Below are positions 52,539 through 63,153 of a stretch of DNA of 64,000 nt, piece after piece. The stretch comes from Methylumidiphilus sp963753955. Its GTDB lineage: Bacteria > Pseudomonadota > Gammaproteobacteria > Methylococcales > Methylococcaceae. The DNA lies in contig CAVWEM010000014.1 in assembly GCA_963753955.1 (NCBI GenBank), positions 196,057 to 260,056 on the forward strand. The letters run 5' to 3'. A program made the translations under genes and the position numbers. The notes beneath the pieces are model-generated. The model saw only the letters and a list, made by a program, of their open reading frames with translations, ran no database searches and was not told the DNA's origin. Numbering within the stretch: position 1 is the stretch's first letter; every line of letters starts with the position of its first letter.

Positions 52539-53809
52539 GACGAGTTCTCCTCATCCTAATCGGCTTTTTGGTTGCCTTAGGCGCGGCATTTCTGGCGTTG
52601 CGCTACCTCGCCAGCCATGGCGGCTCCGGCTATGTCATCGTCGGCATCGGGCATTGGTCGGTCGAAACCTCGCTGCTGTTGACGTCCGTCGTGTTGGTGT
52701 TGTCGTTCCTGCTGCTTTATTTCGCCACCCGCCTCGTCATCACCGCCGTGCGTCTGCCCAAGATCCTCAAGAAGCGCGGCCACGAACAGCGCAGCAAGCG
52801 GTCGCAGGAAGCCTTGCTGTCCGGGCTGATCGAGTCCGCCGAGGGCAATTTCGAGACGGCGGAAAAGCACTTGATCCGCCATGCCGCCAACAGCGGCGTG
52901 CCGCTCATCAACTACCTCACCGCCGCCCGCGCCGCCCAATCGCGGGGCGCGCTCGAACAGCGCGACGAATACCTGAAAATGGCCCAGGAAACCATGCCGG
53001 AGGCCGAACTGGCTATCGGGCTGACCAAGGCCGAACTCCAGCTTTCCAACCGGCAGTTCGAAGAGGCGCTGGAAAGCCTGACCCAACTGGACAAGATCGC
53101 GCCCAGCCACGCCGCCGTGTTGAAGCTGAAACACCAAGCTTTGTCCCGCGCCGAAGACTGGGAGGGTTTGAGTCGGCTGATTCCCAACCTGCATTCCAAC
53201 AAAGTCATGTTGGAGGCGGAAATCAAACTGCTGGAGACGGAAACCTATAGCGCCCTCATCAAGCAAAAGGCCGAAGCCCGCGACGCCATCGCCCTGCGCG
53301 AACTTTGGCTGGAGGTGCCTGAGCATATCCGCAAATCCACCGGCATCCAGCAGTTGTACTACGCCGCCATGATTGAGGCGGGTGCGGAGGTCGAGGTCGA
53401 ACCCTTGGTGCGCCAAGCCTTGGCCAAGGAATGGGGTGAGACCCTACTGGTGTTGTACGGTTGCATCCACATGCCGGACACCGGGCAGCAACTCGGCACG
53501 GCGGAAGGTTGGGTGACCGCACATCCCAACGACGCCATCCTGTTGCGCGTGTTAGGCAAGCTCTCCCTGCGCGCCAACCGGTTGGAGAAGGCGAAGGCCT
53601 ACCTCAAGTCCAGCTTGGCGGCGGAGCCCAGTGTGGAGGCCTATCAACTCATGGGCGACGTGCTGCTGAAGCAGAAAGATCCGGTCACTGCCTGCCAATT
53701 CTTCCGCAACGGCTTGATGTTTGCCTCCAACGAAGTGGTGGCGTTGATCGAGCAGAATCCCGACGAGGAGCCAGGGCAGGAAGGGACACCGGAAACGGGC
53801 TTGGATTGA
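52535..53809 (+). CDS. hemY: HemY-family protein with TPR repeats
   Basis: 424 residues. Two N-terminal transmembrane helices (about 2-24 and 41-62), a HemY N-terminal domain (RSQEALLSGLIESAEGNFET), then TPR-like helices: AELQLSNRQFEEALESLTQL and LRVLGKLSLRANRLEKAKAY among others. It is a membrane scaffold thought to assist late heme synthesis. It is unrelated to the Bacillus oxidase also called HemY. Last gene of the operon; a terminator follows at 53837. Confidence 0.92.
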   Translation: MRRVLLILIGFLVALGAAFLALRYLASHGGSGYVIVGIGHWSVETSLLLTSVVLVLSFLLLYFATRLVITAVRLPKILKKRGHEQRSKRSQEALLSGLIESAEGNFETAEKHLIRHAANSGVPLINYLTAARAAQSRGALEQRDEYLKMAQETMPEAELAIGLTKAELQLSNRQFEEALESLTQLDKIAPSHAAVLKLKHQALSRAEDWEGLSRLIPNLHSNKVMLEAEIKLLETETYSALIKQKAEARDAIALRELWLEVPEHIRKSTGIQQLYYAAMIEAGAEVEVEPLVRQALAKEWGETLLVLYGCIHMPDTGQQLGTAEGWVTAHPNDAILLRVLGKLSLRANRLEKAKAYLKSSLAAEPSVEAYQLMGDVLLKQKDPVTACQFFRNGLMFASNEVVALIEQNPDEEPGQEGTPETGLD

Positions 53810-53836
53810 AAGGTCCTACCTATCTGCTTCAGCGAT

Positions 53837-53863
53837 AAAAAGGGCATCTTTCGATGCCCTTTT
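53837..53863 (+). terminator. Rho-independent terminator of the hem operon
   Basis: AAAAGGGCATC and GATGCCCTTTT form an 11-bp perfect stem with a 4-base loop and a following T/A-rich tail, 28 bases after the hemY stop. Confidence 0.85.
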
Positions 53864-53963
53864 ATATTGCCCCGCAGAGTGGAAACCAGGAGGCGTCGGC
53901 CACTATTCCCGTCGCCTTTGAGATGCTTCCTGGAGTCTAACGGTTTTGGGATTGCGGAAGGCG

Positions 53964-54212
53964 TCAGCCTGCCGTAAGCGCCAAGTACTTTTTGTACAAA
54001 CCATCGTTATCCTCGACATAATCCGTATCCTTGCTGATGCAATCCACCGGGCAGACCTCCATGCATTGGGGCCGGTCGAAATGTCCCACGCATTCGGTGC
54101 ATAAGGCGGGGTTGATCTCGTAGATGGTTTCGCCCTGGGAAATGGCCCCATTGGGGCATTCGGGTTCGCACACATCACAATTGATGCATTCGTCGGAAAT
54201 TATCAGGGCCAT
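53964..54212 (-). CDS. yfhL: YfhL-family 2[4Fe-4S] ferredoxin
   Basis: 82 residues. Two cluster motifs: CINCDVCEPECPNGAIS and CTECVGHFDRPQCMEVCPVD, the second with the extra residues between cysteines typical of YfhL/Alvin ferredoxins. A low-potential electron carrier of unknown specific partner. Its start overlaps the end of coaD by 10 bases, an arrangement (rsmD-coaD-fdx) common in gammaproteobacteria. Confidence 0.93.
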   Translation of the reverse strand: MALIISDECINCDVCEPECPNGAISQGETIYEINPALCTECVGHFDRPQCMEVCPVDCISKDTDYVEDNDGLYKKYLALTAG

Positions 54213-54715
54213 TGGCTTTTCTCGGGGATAGCGTATTTTTCCGCCAAGGCCGTATTGACCCTATCTGTGACGAATGGAGATATGTCCCCGCCGAGCCGGG
54301 CAATTTCCCGGATCACCGACGAGGAAATGAAGGCGTATTTTTCGGAGGGCGTGAGAAACATGGTTTCCAAGTCTTTGTCCAGGTGCCGGTTCATGCCTGC
54401 CAGTTGAAATTCGAATTCGAAATCGGACACAGCCCTAAGCCCGCGCAGGATGACCCCCGCGCCATGTTTCTTGGCGCATTCCACCAGCAGGGTTTGAAAG
54501 CCGACGACTTCCACCACGCCATCGATGTCGCCGACCGCCTCCACGGCCAGTTGGACGCGCTCCTTCAGGTTGAACAAGGGCGTCTTGCCCTTGCTGTCGG
54601 CCACCGCCACGATCACGCGGTCGAAGATTCGGGCGGCGCGGGCTATCAAATCGAGATGGCCGTTGGTTATGGGGTCGAAGGTGCCAGGATAAATGGCGGT
54701 GCGGGCATCGGTCAT
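54203..54715 (-). CDS. coaD: Phosphopantetheine adenylyltransferase
   Basis: 170 residues. The nucleotidyltransferase motif is AIYPGTFDPITNGHLDLIAR (HxGH-type as NGHLD), then VGFQTLLVECAKKHGAGVIL, RGLRAVSDFEFEFQLAGMNR and EKYAFISSSVIREIARLGGD (ISSS/TxxR motif). It converts 4'-phosphopantetheine and ATP to dephospho-CoA, the penultimate step of coenzyme A synthesis. In a run with rsmD upstream and ferredoxin downstream. Confidence 0.96.
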   Translation of the reverse strand: MTDARTAIYPGTFDPITNGHLDLIARAARIFDRVIVAVADSKGKTPLFNLKERVQLAVEAVGDIDGVVEVVGFQTLLVECAKKHGAGVILRGLRAVSDFEFEFQLAGMNRHLDKDLETMFLTPSEKYAFISSSVIREIARLGGDISPFVTDRVNTALAEKYAIPEKSQWP

Positions 54716-54739
54716 TGGGGAAATGGTCAGGTTGGGATT

Positions 54740-55312
54740 TTAATGGTTTGTCCGCTGATAGAGATGGCAAGCCACATCTCCTGCCTGTTTGTCACGTAGG
54801 ACTTGCCAGTTTTCCGGCATATCCTCCAGCACCAAGCCCCGTTCAACTTCGATGTAGATGCGGGCATGGGGCACAAGCCAGCCGTTTTCCTCCAACAAGC
54901 GGCTGCAAGGGCCGGCCAGCCCCTGACGGAAGGGCGGGTCGAGAAACACCACGTCGAAGGCTTCGGCAGCCCCGGCGAGAAAGCGGGAAACGTTCATTTG
55001 CCTGACTTCCACGGCCAGCGCCCCCAGCAAAGCGCAGTTTTGTTTTAGCGCTTGGCAGGCTGCGGCATTGTGTTCCACATGCACCACCCGCGCCGCGCCA
55101 CGCGAGGCGGCCTCGAAGCCCAGCGCACCACTGCCTGCGTAAAGATCTAGGCAGCTTAAGCCTTCTAGATTTTGCTTCAGCCAGTTGAACAGGGTTTCCC
55201 GCAACCGGTCTGGGGTCGGCCGTAAATCCGGCACATCAGGAAAACGGAGTTTCCGGCTGCGCCAGGCTCCACCGATGATCCTCAGTTCATTTTTCACTTT
55301 TCGCGCCGGCAC
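54740..55312 (-). CDS. rsmD: 16S rRNA (guanine966-N2)-methyltransferase
   Basis: 190 residues. Opens with NELRIIGGAWRSRKLRFPDV then LRPTPDRLRETLFNWL, the RsmD hallmark. SAM motif CLDLYAGSGALGFEAASRGA and catalytic FDVVFLDPPFRQGLAGP. Methylates G966 of 16S rRNA in the 30S subunit. Start overlaps the 3' end of the M16 peptidase gene by 26 bases. Confidence 0.95.
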   Translation of the reverse strand: MPARKVKNELRIIGGAWRSRKLRFPDVPDLRPTPDRLRETLFNWLKQNLEGLSCLDLYAGSGALGFEAASRGAARVVHVEHNAAACQALKQNCALLGALAVEVRQMNVSRFLAGAAEAFDVVFLDPPFRQGLAGPCSRLLEENGWLVPHARIYIEVERGLVLEDMPENWQVLRDKQAGDVACHLYQRTNH

Positions 55313-56609
55313 CGACCATGACAGTCTGCAATTTGTCGGGATCGATCCTTGCCTTGAAGGCGCGTTGAATCTCCTGCGGTGTCACCGCCTCGACTTTGCC
55401 GATGAACGTGTCCAGATAATCCAGCGGCAAGCCATAGAAGGCGATGGATGCCACCTGGTCGATCAATTTCGAGTTGCTGTCCAGGCGCATGGCGAAACCG
55501 CCGGTGATGTTTTTCTTGCTGGCTTCCAGTTCTTTTGCCGTAGGCCCTTGCTGGATGAAATCGCGCAGCGTCTTTTGCATCACCTCCACCGCCTCGTCGG
55601 CGGTGTTGTTCTTGGTTTGCAAACCCATCAGGAACGGGCCTTGCACACGGAACGGGTAGAAATAGCTGGTCGCGCTGTAAGACAGGCCGCGCTTTTCGCG
55701 GACTTCCTCGGAGATTTTCGACACCAGCCCGCTGCCGCCGAGGATGTGGTTGCCCACATAGAGCGGGAAGTAATCGGCATCGCCAGCCTTCATGCCCGGC
55801 ACGCCGGAATAGACATGGGTCTGTGCCGAGGGGAAAAATTTCCGCGTCGTTTTGGCGGCCTGAGCTTGCGCAACCTCGGGCAAGGCCGGTGCGGGTTCGC
55901 CTGTAGGCAAGGCGGAGATCAGCCCGGCGGCGATGGATTCGGCCTGGGGCTTGTCCACCTCGCCGACGATGACGATGAGGGCGTTTTTCGCGACGTAATA
56001 TTGCCTGTAAAACGTTTGCAGATCTTCCCGCGTCAGTTTTTCCACTGTGTCGATATTGCCTTCCTTGGGGTGGGCATAAGGGTGGCTGCCGTAAAGGTTT
56101 TGGAAGAAGGCGATGCCGGCCAAATCGGCGGGAGACTCCTCGCGCTGTTTCAGGCCCACCAAGAGGTTCTTCTTTTCCCGCTCGAAATCCGTGGCGCTGA
56201 AGCTCGGGTGGGCAAGAATCTCTTTCATGGTTTCCAAAGCCGGCTGCAAAAGCTTGGGCTCGGTCAGCGAGCGTAAGGAGACAAAGGAGGAATCGCGGGA
56301 TGCCCCAGTCGCCAAACGCGCACCCACGCCCTCCAGGCGTTGGGCAATGGTGTCTGCGTCCCAAGCCCCGGCTCCAGTGTCCAACAAACCGGCCGTTAGC
56401 GTGGCCAAGCCGAATTGCGCCCCGTCGCGGGCGCTGCCGGCGTCGAAGACCACCCGGATGTCCACCAAGGGCAAGCCTTCGGTCGGCACGAAATAAACCC
56501 GTGCGCCGTTGGCTTGCTCCCAAGTCTGGATTTTCGGGCCGGCCTGGGCGCAAACCACCCACAACACCAGAATGGCAGCGAAGAGGCTGTTCATTTTCTT
56601 AACGTACAT
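55287..56609 (-). CDS. M16-family peptidase homologue lacking the zinc site
   Basis: 440 residues with a signal peptide (MNSLFAAILVLWVVCAQAGP; translation may begin at the inner ATG 56594). The two M16 half-domains are recognisable (VRVYF-like start, FGLATLTAGLLDTGAGAWDA, and GSGLVSKISEEVREKRGLSY in the second half), but the HxxEH zinc motif is replaced (QFGLA). It is therefore presumably the non-catalytic partner of the adjacent active M16 protein, as in the known two-subunit periplasmic pairs. Overlaps its partner gene by 11 bases. Confidence 0.9.
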   Translation of the reverse strand: MYVKKMNSLFAAILVLWVVCAQAGPKIQTWEQANGARVYFVPTEGLPLVDIRVVFDAGSARDGAQFGLATLTAGLLDTGAGAWDADTIAQRLEGVGARLATGASRDSSFVSLRSLTEPKLLQPALETMKEILAHPSFSATDFEREKKNLLVGLKQREESPADLAGIAFFQNLYGSHPYAHPKEGNIDTVEKLTREDLQTFYRQYYVAKNALIVIVGEVDKPQAESIAAGLISALPTGEPAPALPEVAQAQAAKTTRKFFPSAQTHVYSGVPGMKAGDADYFPLYVGNHILGGSGLVSKISEEVREKRGLSYSATSYFYPFRVQGPFLMGLQTKNNTADEAVEVMQKTLRDFIQQGPTAKELEASKKNITGGFAMRLDSNSKLIDQVASIAFYGLPLDYLDTFIGKVEAVTPQEIQRAFKARIDPDKLQTVMVGAGAKSEK

Positions 56610-57981
56610 GTTGTCCTCCCATCGGAGCGCGGTCTTCCGGCGCGGTCTGGCCTTCCGGTATGGGTTGCGGATCTAAGTGGCCGATGCTGAGACGGTCTTC
56701 GACCAGATATTTCCGCACCACTTGCCGGACTTGTTCGGGGGTCACTGCGTTGATTTTGTCTACGAATCCGTCCACCTCTTGCCAACCTATGCCGACGGTC
56801 TCCGCCGTCCCCAGTTGCATGGCCTGGTAAAAAATCGAATCCCGCTCGAACACCTTGCCCGCCAACACCTGGGCCTTGACCCGATCCATCTCCTCCGCTG
56901 TGATCGGATCCTCACGCAAGCGGCGGACTTCTTCCAACAACGCCTTTTCCAATTCGGCGGCGGTCTTGCCCTGCACCGGCGTGCCTTCGATCATGAACAG
57001 GGATGGCAGGCGGGAATAAAGGTCGTAGCCCGTGCCGACGGAAGCGGCGATCTGCTGTCCGCGCACCAAGCGGCTTTCCAGGCGGGCACTGCTGCCGCCA
57101 TCCAGCACACCGGCCGCCACTTCCAGGGCGTAAGCTTCCCACACATCGGCACTGCCGTTGAGCGTGGGAACCTTGTAGCCCATGGTCACATAGGGCAGCT
57201 TGGCGGGCGCTTTGACGGTGATCCGGCGCAAGCCCGCCTGCTCGATCTCGCCTTGCGGTTTCAAGTCAGGCAGCTTGCCAGACTTGAGCGGGCCGAAATA
57301 CTTCTGCGCGAGTTTATGCACATCCTCAGGATTCACGTCACCCACCACCACCACCGTGGCATTGTTGGGCGCGTACCAGCGTTGGTACCAATCGGCCAGG
57401 TCATTGACCGTCAGCCTGGACACGTCGTCCGGCCAGCCGATGACCGGGTTCTTGTAAGGGCTGTTGGAAAAAGCCACGGCGCTGAACTGCTCGCCCAGCT
57501 TGGCGCGGGGCTGGTCGTCGGTGCGCAGGCGGCGCTCTTCCAACACTACCTGTTGCTCCTTGGCAAATTCATCCGGCAGCAGCCTTAAATTCCTCATGCG
57601 ATCCGCTTCCAGCTCAAAGCTCACCGGCAGGCGGGATTTCTCCAAAGTCTGGAAATAGGCGGTATAGTCGTCGCCGGTGAAGGCGTTTTCACTCCCCCCG
57701 TTTGCTGAGATAATGCGGGAGAACTCGCCCGGCGGATGCTTTTTCGTGCCTTTGAACATCATGTGTTCTAGCATGTGCGAGATGCCGGTGATGCCGCCGT
57801 GCTCGTAACTGGAGCCGACCTTGTACCAAACTTGGGTGACGGCGACGGGGGCGCGGTGGTCTTCTTGCACGAGCAACTTCAGTCCGTTGCCTAGCTTGAA
57901 CTCGGACACCTTGGGCGCGGCCGCTTGCGACAACAGCGGCGCGGCCAGCAACAGGCAGCCGAGCATGCGTAATGACGCCAT
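56599..57981 (-). CDS. M16-family zinc peptidase (catalytic)
   Basis: 460 residues. Signal peptide (MASLRMLGCLLLAAPLLSQA) from ATG 57981. Zinc-binding motif HMLEHMMFKGTKKHPPGEFS with the inverted HxxEH, and the downstream glutamate in EFAKEQQVVLEERRLRTDDQ. The C-terminal half-domain has the M16 R/Y region around GSSARLESRLVRGQQIAASV. Secreted peptidase of the pitrilysin/PqqL type, probably acting on small peptides in the periplasm together with the inactive partner that follows. Divergent from heme O synthase. Confidence 0.93.
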   Translation of the reverse strand: MASLRMLGCLLLAAPLLSQAAAPKVSEFKLGNGLKLLVQEDHRAPVAVTQVWYKVGSSYEHGGITGISHMLEHMMFKGTKKHPPGEFSRIISANGGSENAFTGDDYTAYFQTLEKSRLPVSFELEADRMRNLRLLPDEFAKEQQVVLEERRLRTDDQPRAKLGEQFSAVAFSNSPYKNPVIGWPDDVSRLTVNDLADWYQRWYAPNNATVVVVGDVNPEDVHKLAQKYFGPLKSGKLPDLKPQGEIEQAGLRRITVKAPAKLPYVTMGYKVPTLNGSADVWEAYALEVAAGVLDGGSSARLESRLVRGQQIAASVGTGYDLYSRLPSLFMIEGTPVQGKTAAELEKALLEEVRRLREDPITAEEMDRVKAQVLAGKVFERDSIFYQAMQLGTAETVGIGWQEVDGFVDKINAVTPEQVRQVVRKYLVEDRLSIGHLDPQPIPEGQTAPEDRAPMGGQHVR

Positions 57982-58029
57982 GAATTGCTTCTCCTTGATT
58001 GAGTAAACCGGTGCGGATCGGTCGATCCG

Positions 58030-58975
58030 TTGGACACTATTGTAAACGAAACGCAAGCCCAAACGATGACAACCCAAGCGCAAACCCCCCCTGAAAACAC
58101 CCCGGTCTGGAGACACTATTGGAAGCTCTGCAAGCCAAGAGTGCTGAGGGAGATCGTGTTTGCCACGGTGGTCGGCATTTTCCTCGCCGTTCCCGCCCCT
58201 GGGCTGCCGCCTTTGGGGTTGGCGTTTTGGGCCATCCTAGGCATCAGCCTGGCGGCGGCCTCGGCTGCGGCGGTCAACCAGATCGTCGAATACCGGATTG
58301 ATGCGGAAATGGGGCGCACCGAAAACCGGCCCCTGCCCAAGGGAGATCTCACGATCCACCAAGCCACCGTGTTTGCGGTTCTAGTCGGCGCTTTGTCTGT
58401 GGGCATATTGCTGGCGTTCACCAATGTGCTGGCCACCGTGCTGACTTTTTTCACCCTGATCGGTTACGCCATTGTCTACACGGTTTATTTGAAACCCGCG
58501 ACGCCGCAGAACATCGTCATCGGCGGGGTGACCGGGGCGGTGCCCCCCGTGCTGGGCTGGTGTGCAATCACAGGCGACGTGCATCCCCATGCCTTGCTGC
58601 TGTCACTGATTATCTTCGTGTGGACCCCCCCGCATTTTTGGGCCTTGGCCATTGCCCGGCTGGACGATTACCGCACCGTAGCGAAAAAAATTCCCGTGCT
58701 GCCGGTGACCCGACGGCATCCCCATCACCCAGTTGCATATTTTCCTTTACGCTATCCTGCTGTTCATCGTCGGCCTGTTTCCCTATCTCACCCATATGAG
58801 CGGCCTGATTTACCTAGCCGGGGCGGTGGGTTTCGGCGGCATGTTCCTGCACCACTGTTGGCTGCTGAAGCAGGATCCCAGCCCCGTTGTCGCCTGGAAA
58901 ACCTTCCGCAGCTCACTGGTCTATCTTGTGGGGATTTTTTCGGTTCTGCTGGCAGACCACTATGTGAAACTCTGA
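58030..58975 (+). CDS. ctaB: Heme O synthase (protoheme IX farnesyltransferase), frameshifted here
   Basis: About 315 codons, a polytopic UbiA-family prenyltransferase that attaches farnesyl to heme B for heme-copper oxidases. First Asp-rich region in AVNQIVEYRIDAEMGRTENR near residue 90; then TFFTLIGYAIVYTVYLK, PPVLGWCAITGDVHPHALLL and FVWTPPHFWALAIARLDDYR, the conserved second motif. At about 58709 an extra base ('cccgacggc') shifts the frame; the remainder GIPITQLHIFLYAILLFIVG continues to LADHYVKL at 58975. Start could be 58030 or ATG 58066 (MTTQAQTPP). No cytochrome oxidase genes are adjacent in the window. Confidence 0.9.
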
Positions 58976-59018
58976 TCCGCCACCGGATGGCCACGAAAAA
59001 CAACCCCAATAGATGGGG

Positions 59019-59408
59019 TCAAGGCAACACCACAGCCGCTGGCGCAACCCAGCCTTCCTTGCGATGTTCGGCGACCACGGTGGTGTAGATGCCGCCGCGC
59101 ACATTGAACTTGGCGGTGACGCGCATGAAGTTGGGGGCGCAGGCTGCGGCCAAGTCGTCAAGGATGCGGTTGGTGACGGCTTCGTGAAACGCGCCTTCGT
59201 CGCGGTAAGACCAGAAATACAGCTTGAGCGATTTCAATTCGACGCAAAGCAGGTCGGGGACGTATTCGATCAGGAACACGGCGAAATCCGGCTGGCCGGT
59301 TTTTGGGCATAGGCAGGTGAATTCCGGCGCGTCGATGCGGATCGTGTAGTTCCGGCCGGGCTGGGGGTTGGGGAAGGTTTCCAGGGTTTTGCTGGGAGCG
59401 GTGGACAT
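59019..59408 (-). CDS. queF: NADPH-dependent 7-cyano-7-deazaguanine reductase
   Basis: 129 residues, the short single-domain QueF type. The catalytic cysteine and substrate loop are in PEFTCLCPKTGQPDFAVF. The QueF-specific E-(S/L)-K-S-x-K-x-Y/F-L motif is ELKSLKLYFWSYRDEGAFHE. It reduces preQ0 to preQ1 in queuosine synthesis. ATG 59408 (MSTAPSKTLETFPN) fits relatives. Confidence 0.95.
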   Translation of the reverse strand: MSTAPSKTLETFPNPQPGRNYTIRIDAPEFTCLCPKTGQPDFAVFLIEYVPDLLCVELKSLKLYFWSYRDEGAFHEAVTNRILDDLAAACAPNFMRVTAKFNVRGGIYTTVVAEHRKEGWVAPAAVVLP

Positions 59409-59626
59409 GGTTTTGTTTGGTGGGTCGGTTAAGAAATCCCCTCGCCCCTTCTGCAAGGGGTAAGAAGAGCGGCAGGTGTTCAGTTTGCAAGCTCGGGCTT
59501 AGGCTGAACCAAGTTTAGTCCGTTATAATATCGCTTCGTTCCCGCCCCAACCAGATCGCCGTCTTGCTCCTCCAACATCCAATTTACTTGCTGTATCTCT
59601 TCGCAGCCATCGAACACGTCGGCTAA

Positions 59627-62600
59627 ATGCGCCTGGATAAAGTCAAGTTGGCGGGCTTCAAGTCCTTCGTCGATCCGACCACCCTTCCGTTGCCCGGCAA
59701 CCTGGTCGGCATCGTTGGCCCCAACGGCTGCGGCAAGTCCAACATCATCGATGCCGTGCGCTGGGTCATGGGCGAGAGTTCGGCCAAGCATCTGCGCGGC
59801 GAGTCCATGGCCGACGTGATTTTCAATGGATCGTCCACGCGCAAGCCGGTCGGCGTGGCTTCGGTGGAACTGGTGTTCGACAACTCCGACGGCTCCGCGC
59901 CGGGGCGAATATGCCAAATACCGGGAAATATCGATCAAGCGCCAAGTCACCCGCGACGGCGTGTCGGTCTATATCCTCAACGGCACCCGCTGCCGCCGCA
60001 AGGACATCACCGACATATTCCTAGGCACCGGCCTAGGCGCGCGCAGTTACGCCATCATCGAACAAGGCACCATTTCCCGCTTGATCGAGGCCAAGCCCGA
60101 CGAGTTGCGGGCAGTGATCGAAGAGGCGGCGGGCATTTCCAAATACAAGGAGCGCCGCCAGGAAACCGAGACGCGCATGAGGCATACCCAGGAAAACCTG
60201 GAGCGGCTGCAAGATGTGCGCGACGAGGTGGCGAAGCAAATCGGCAATCTGCAACGCCAAGCCAAGAAGGCCGAAAAATACACCGCCGTGAAAGAGGACG
60301 AGCGCCGCTATCGCTCACAATTGCTGGGTTTGCGCTGGCGCAAATACGATCTCACCCTCAAGCAGCACCAAGTGGCTTTATTGGAGTGCGAGCGGCAGTT
60401 CCGGGATTTGGTCGGCGAGGACAACCGGCTGGTTGAGGCCCAAGAAGCCGCGAAGGAAAAACACGAGAAGCTGCGACAATCCCTTAATGACCGGCAGGGC
60501 CGTTTTTATGAGTTGGGCGCGGAAATCAGCCGCCTGGAGCAGGCCATCCAACATGCCCGCCAGACCCGCGACGGTCTAGCCCGCGAACGCGAACGGCTGA
60601 AAGGCGAGCAACTTCAGGCCCAGGCCCAGTTGGAGCAGGATCGTGAACACATAGCCTCGGTGCGCGAGGAGTTGGCGGAACTGGAAGCCGAGATTCAAAC
60701 AGCCCGGCAGGCCGAGCTTGAGGCCGCCGCCGAGCGCCTGCAAGCCGAGGAGGCGCTGAAAGCATGGCGCGGCGAATGGGAACAGTGCCAGGGCGGACTG
60801 GCCGGCTTCAAGGCCCAGGCCGACGTGGAGCGGGCGCACATCCGGCAGATGGAAGACCAGCAGCGCCAACTCCACAGCCGGCGTGACCGGCTGGAAGGCG
60901 AAAAAAACGAGATTGATGGCTCGCTGAGGGATGCCGACTTGGAACCCCTGCAAGAAAACATGGCGCTTGCTGAAGACGAGCACGGCGAAATCCTGGCACG
61001 GTTGGAAGATCTGCGGCACACAGCCAAAGAGGAACGCACCCGCGCCAAAGCCTGCCAGGAAGCCCTCAACACCACATGGGCCGAATTGCATACTTGCCAG
61101 GGCAAGATCAGCTCGCTGGAATTGTTGCAACAACATGCCATGGGCAAGGATCGGGCGGCGCTCAAGCAATGGCTGCAACTGGCTGCTCTGGATGGGGCCA
61201 GCCGCCTCGCCGAGCATCTGGAAGTCAGCCCCGGCTGGGAGTCAGCGGTGGAAAATGTCCTGGGCCTGCATCTGGAGGCCGTCTGTGTGGACGACGCCAG
61301 GCAATACCTGCCTTTTCTGGATGTGGGCAAACATCCCGACTCCCTGGCCTTTTTCGAGACCGGACAACCGCCTGCCGCCCATGCCGGACACGAGGGCGAG
61401 CGGTTGTTGGATCGCGTCCAGTCCGCCTGGAACCTGAAGCCCCTGTTAGGCGGAGTGTACCGCGCCGAAGACCTGCGACAGGCCCGTGAGGTGTGCCAAG
61501 GGCTGGCCGAGCATGAATCGGTGGTCACACCCGACGGTGCCTGGATGGGGCCGGGTTGGATGATGGTGAAGAAGCCCGGCGACGGCAAGGCCGGGGTGTT
61601 GAAGCGCGAACGGGAGTTGCGCGGACTCAAACAACGCGGGGACGAACTGCGTGGCAGCGTCGGCGAATTGGAGCAGAGCCTGAGCCTGGCGGAAGAGGGG
61701 GCTCGGCTGGCGGAATTCGAGCGCGAGCAACGCCAATCCGAGGCCAACCGCCTGTCTGCCGAAATTTCCCGGCTGAAGTCACAGATCAGCGCAGCCGCTG
61801 CCCGTGGCGAACAAACCCGCAAGCGGCTGCGCCAAGTCGAAGGGGAACTGGATGATCTGTGCCGACAGCCAGCGTGCAAAACGCCGAGGAGACCGCCGAG
61901 GCGCGGACATTGTTGCAAGAGGCCGAACAGGGCATGGCGGGGTTGGAGCGGCAGAGCCAAGGCTTGGTCGGCCGCCAACAGGCATTCGAGCGCCATGCCG
62001 CCGAGTCGGAAACGGCCTTGCGACTCGCCCGTGATCGTGTGTATGGCCTGAAAAGTCGGATCGACACGCTACAATCCACCGAGTCCCTGACCCTAAAGCA
62101 TTTGGAGCGGGCGCAGGCGCAATTCGGGCAGTCGGCTGACCGCCTGGAAGACTTGGCCCGGCGCATGGACGAGACCGACCTGCCCATGGACGAGGAGCAG
62201 GAAAATCTGGAGGAATTGCGCGGGCAAAAACTCGTCGTCGAGCGCGGACTGGCCGATGCGCGTAAAAAATCCACCGAAGCCGAAGCGGAAATCCGCTCCT
62301 TGGACGAACAGCGTTTGCGCAAGGAGCGCGAATTGGATGCCGTGAAAAAACGGCTGGAGCAGACTAGGCTAGATTACCAGAGCAACGAAGTGCGGCGGCA
62401 GACAGTGCAAGAGCAATTTGAGGAAATCGGCGAGAACCCGGAGGCCGTGATTCCCGGACTGCCCGAAGAGGCCGAGGAAAAGGAATGGCAGCGGCGCGTC
62501 ACTGCGCTAGCGGAAGAAATCGCCCGGCTAGGTGCCATCAACTTGACTGCGATGGAGGAATACCGCGAACAGTCCGAGCGCTTGAGAATCCTCGACGGGC

Positions 62601-63143
62601 AACGGCAGGATCTGGCCGAATCGCAGGCGACGCTGCTCCAGGCCATCGAAAAAATCGACCGCGAATGCCGCGCCCGCTTCAAAGACACCTTCGACCGAGT
62701 CAATGCCGGCATCCAGCGCATGTTCCCCAAGCTATTCGGCGGCGGTCAAGCATATTTGGAAATGAGCGAACGGGATCTTACTGGAAACTGGCGTCACCAT
62801 CATGGCCCGGCCCCCCGGCAAGCGCAACAGTTCCATCCACCTGTTGTCGGGTGGCGAAAAGGCGCTGACGGCGGTGGCTCTGGTCTTTTCCATCTTTGAG
62901 TTGAATCCCGCGCCCTTTTGCCTGTTGGACGAAGTGGACGCCCCGCTGGACGACGCCAACGTCGGCCGCTTCAGCCAATTGGTAAAAGAAATGGCGGAGA
63001 AGGTACAATTCCTGTTTATTTCCCATAACAAGGTCACTATGGAAATCGCCCAGCATCTAGCTGGCGTGACCATGAAAGAACCCGGCGTCTCCCGCATTGT
63101 CGCGGTAGACATCGATGAGGCCGTAGAACTCGCAGCACTATAG
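59627..63143 (+). CDS. smc: Chromosome segregation protein SMC (frameshifted here)
   Basis: About 1172 codons. Walker A in VGIVGPNGCGKSNIIDAVRW near residue 32; the loop GLGARSYAIIEQGTISRLIE; two long coiled-coil arms around a hinge at about 500-640 (VSPGWESAVENVLGLHLEAV); signature IHLLSGGEKALTAVALVFSI; and Walker B PFCLLDEVDAPLDDANVGRF. SMC with ScpAB condenses and segregates chromosomes. The frame shifts near 59908 (an extra G: 'gggg'), 61862 and 62775. Every conserved block is present, so these are probably sequencing errors. zipA follows after 10 bases, a common gammaproteobacterial pairing. Confidence 0.93.
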
Positions 63144-63153
63144 AGGCAATGCA

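Noticed and set aside
60695..61996. 433-codon minus-strand frame inside smc
   Set aside because: Antisense shadow of the coiled-coil coding region; Ser/Arg-rich composition without domains.
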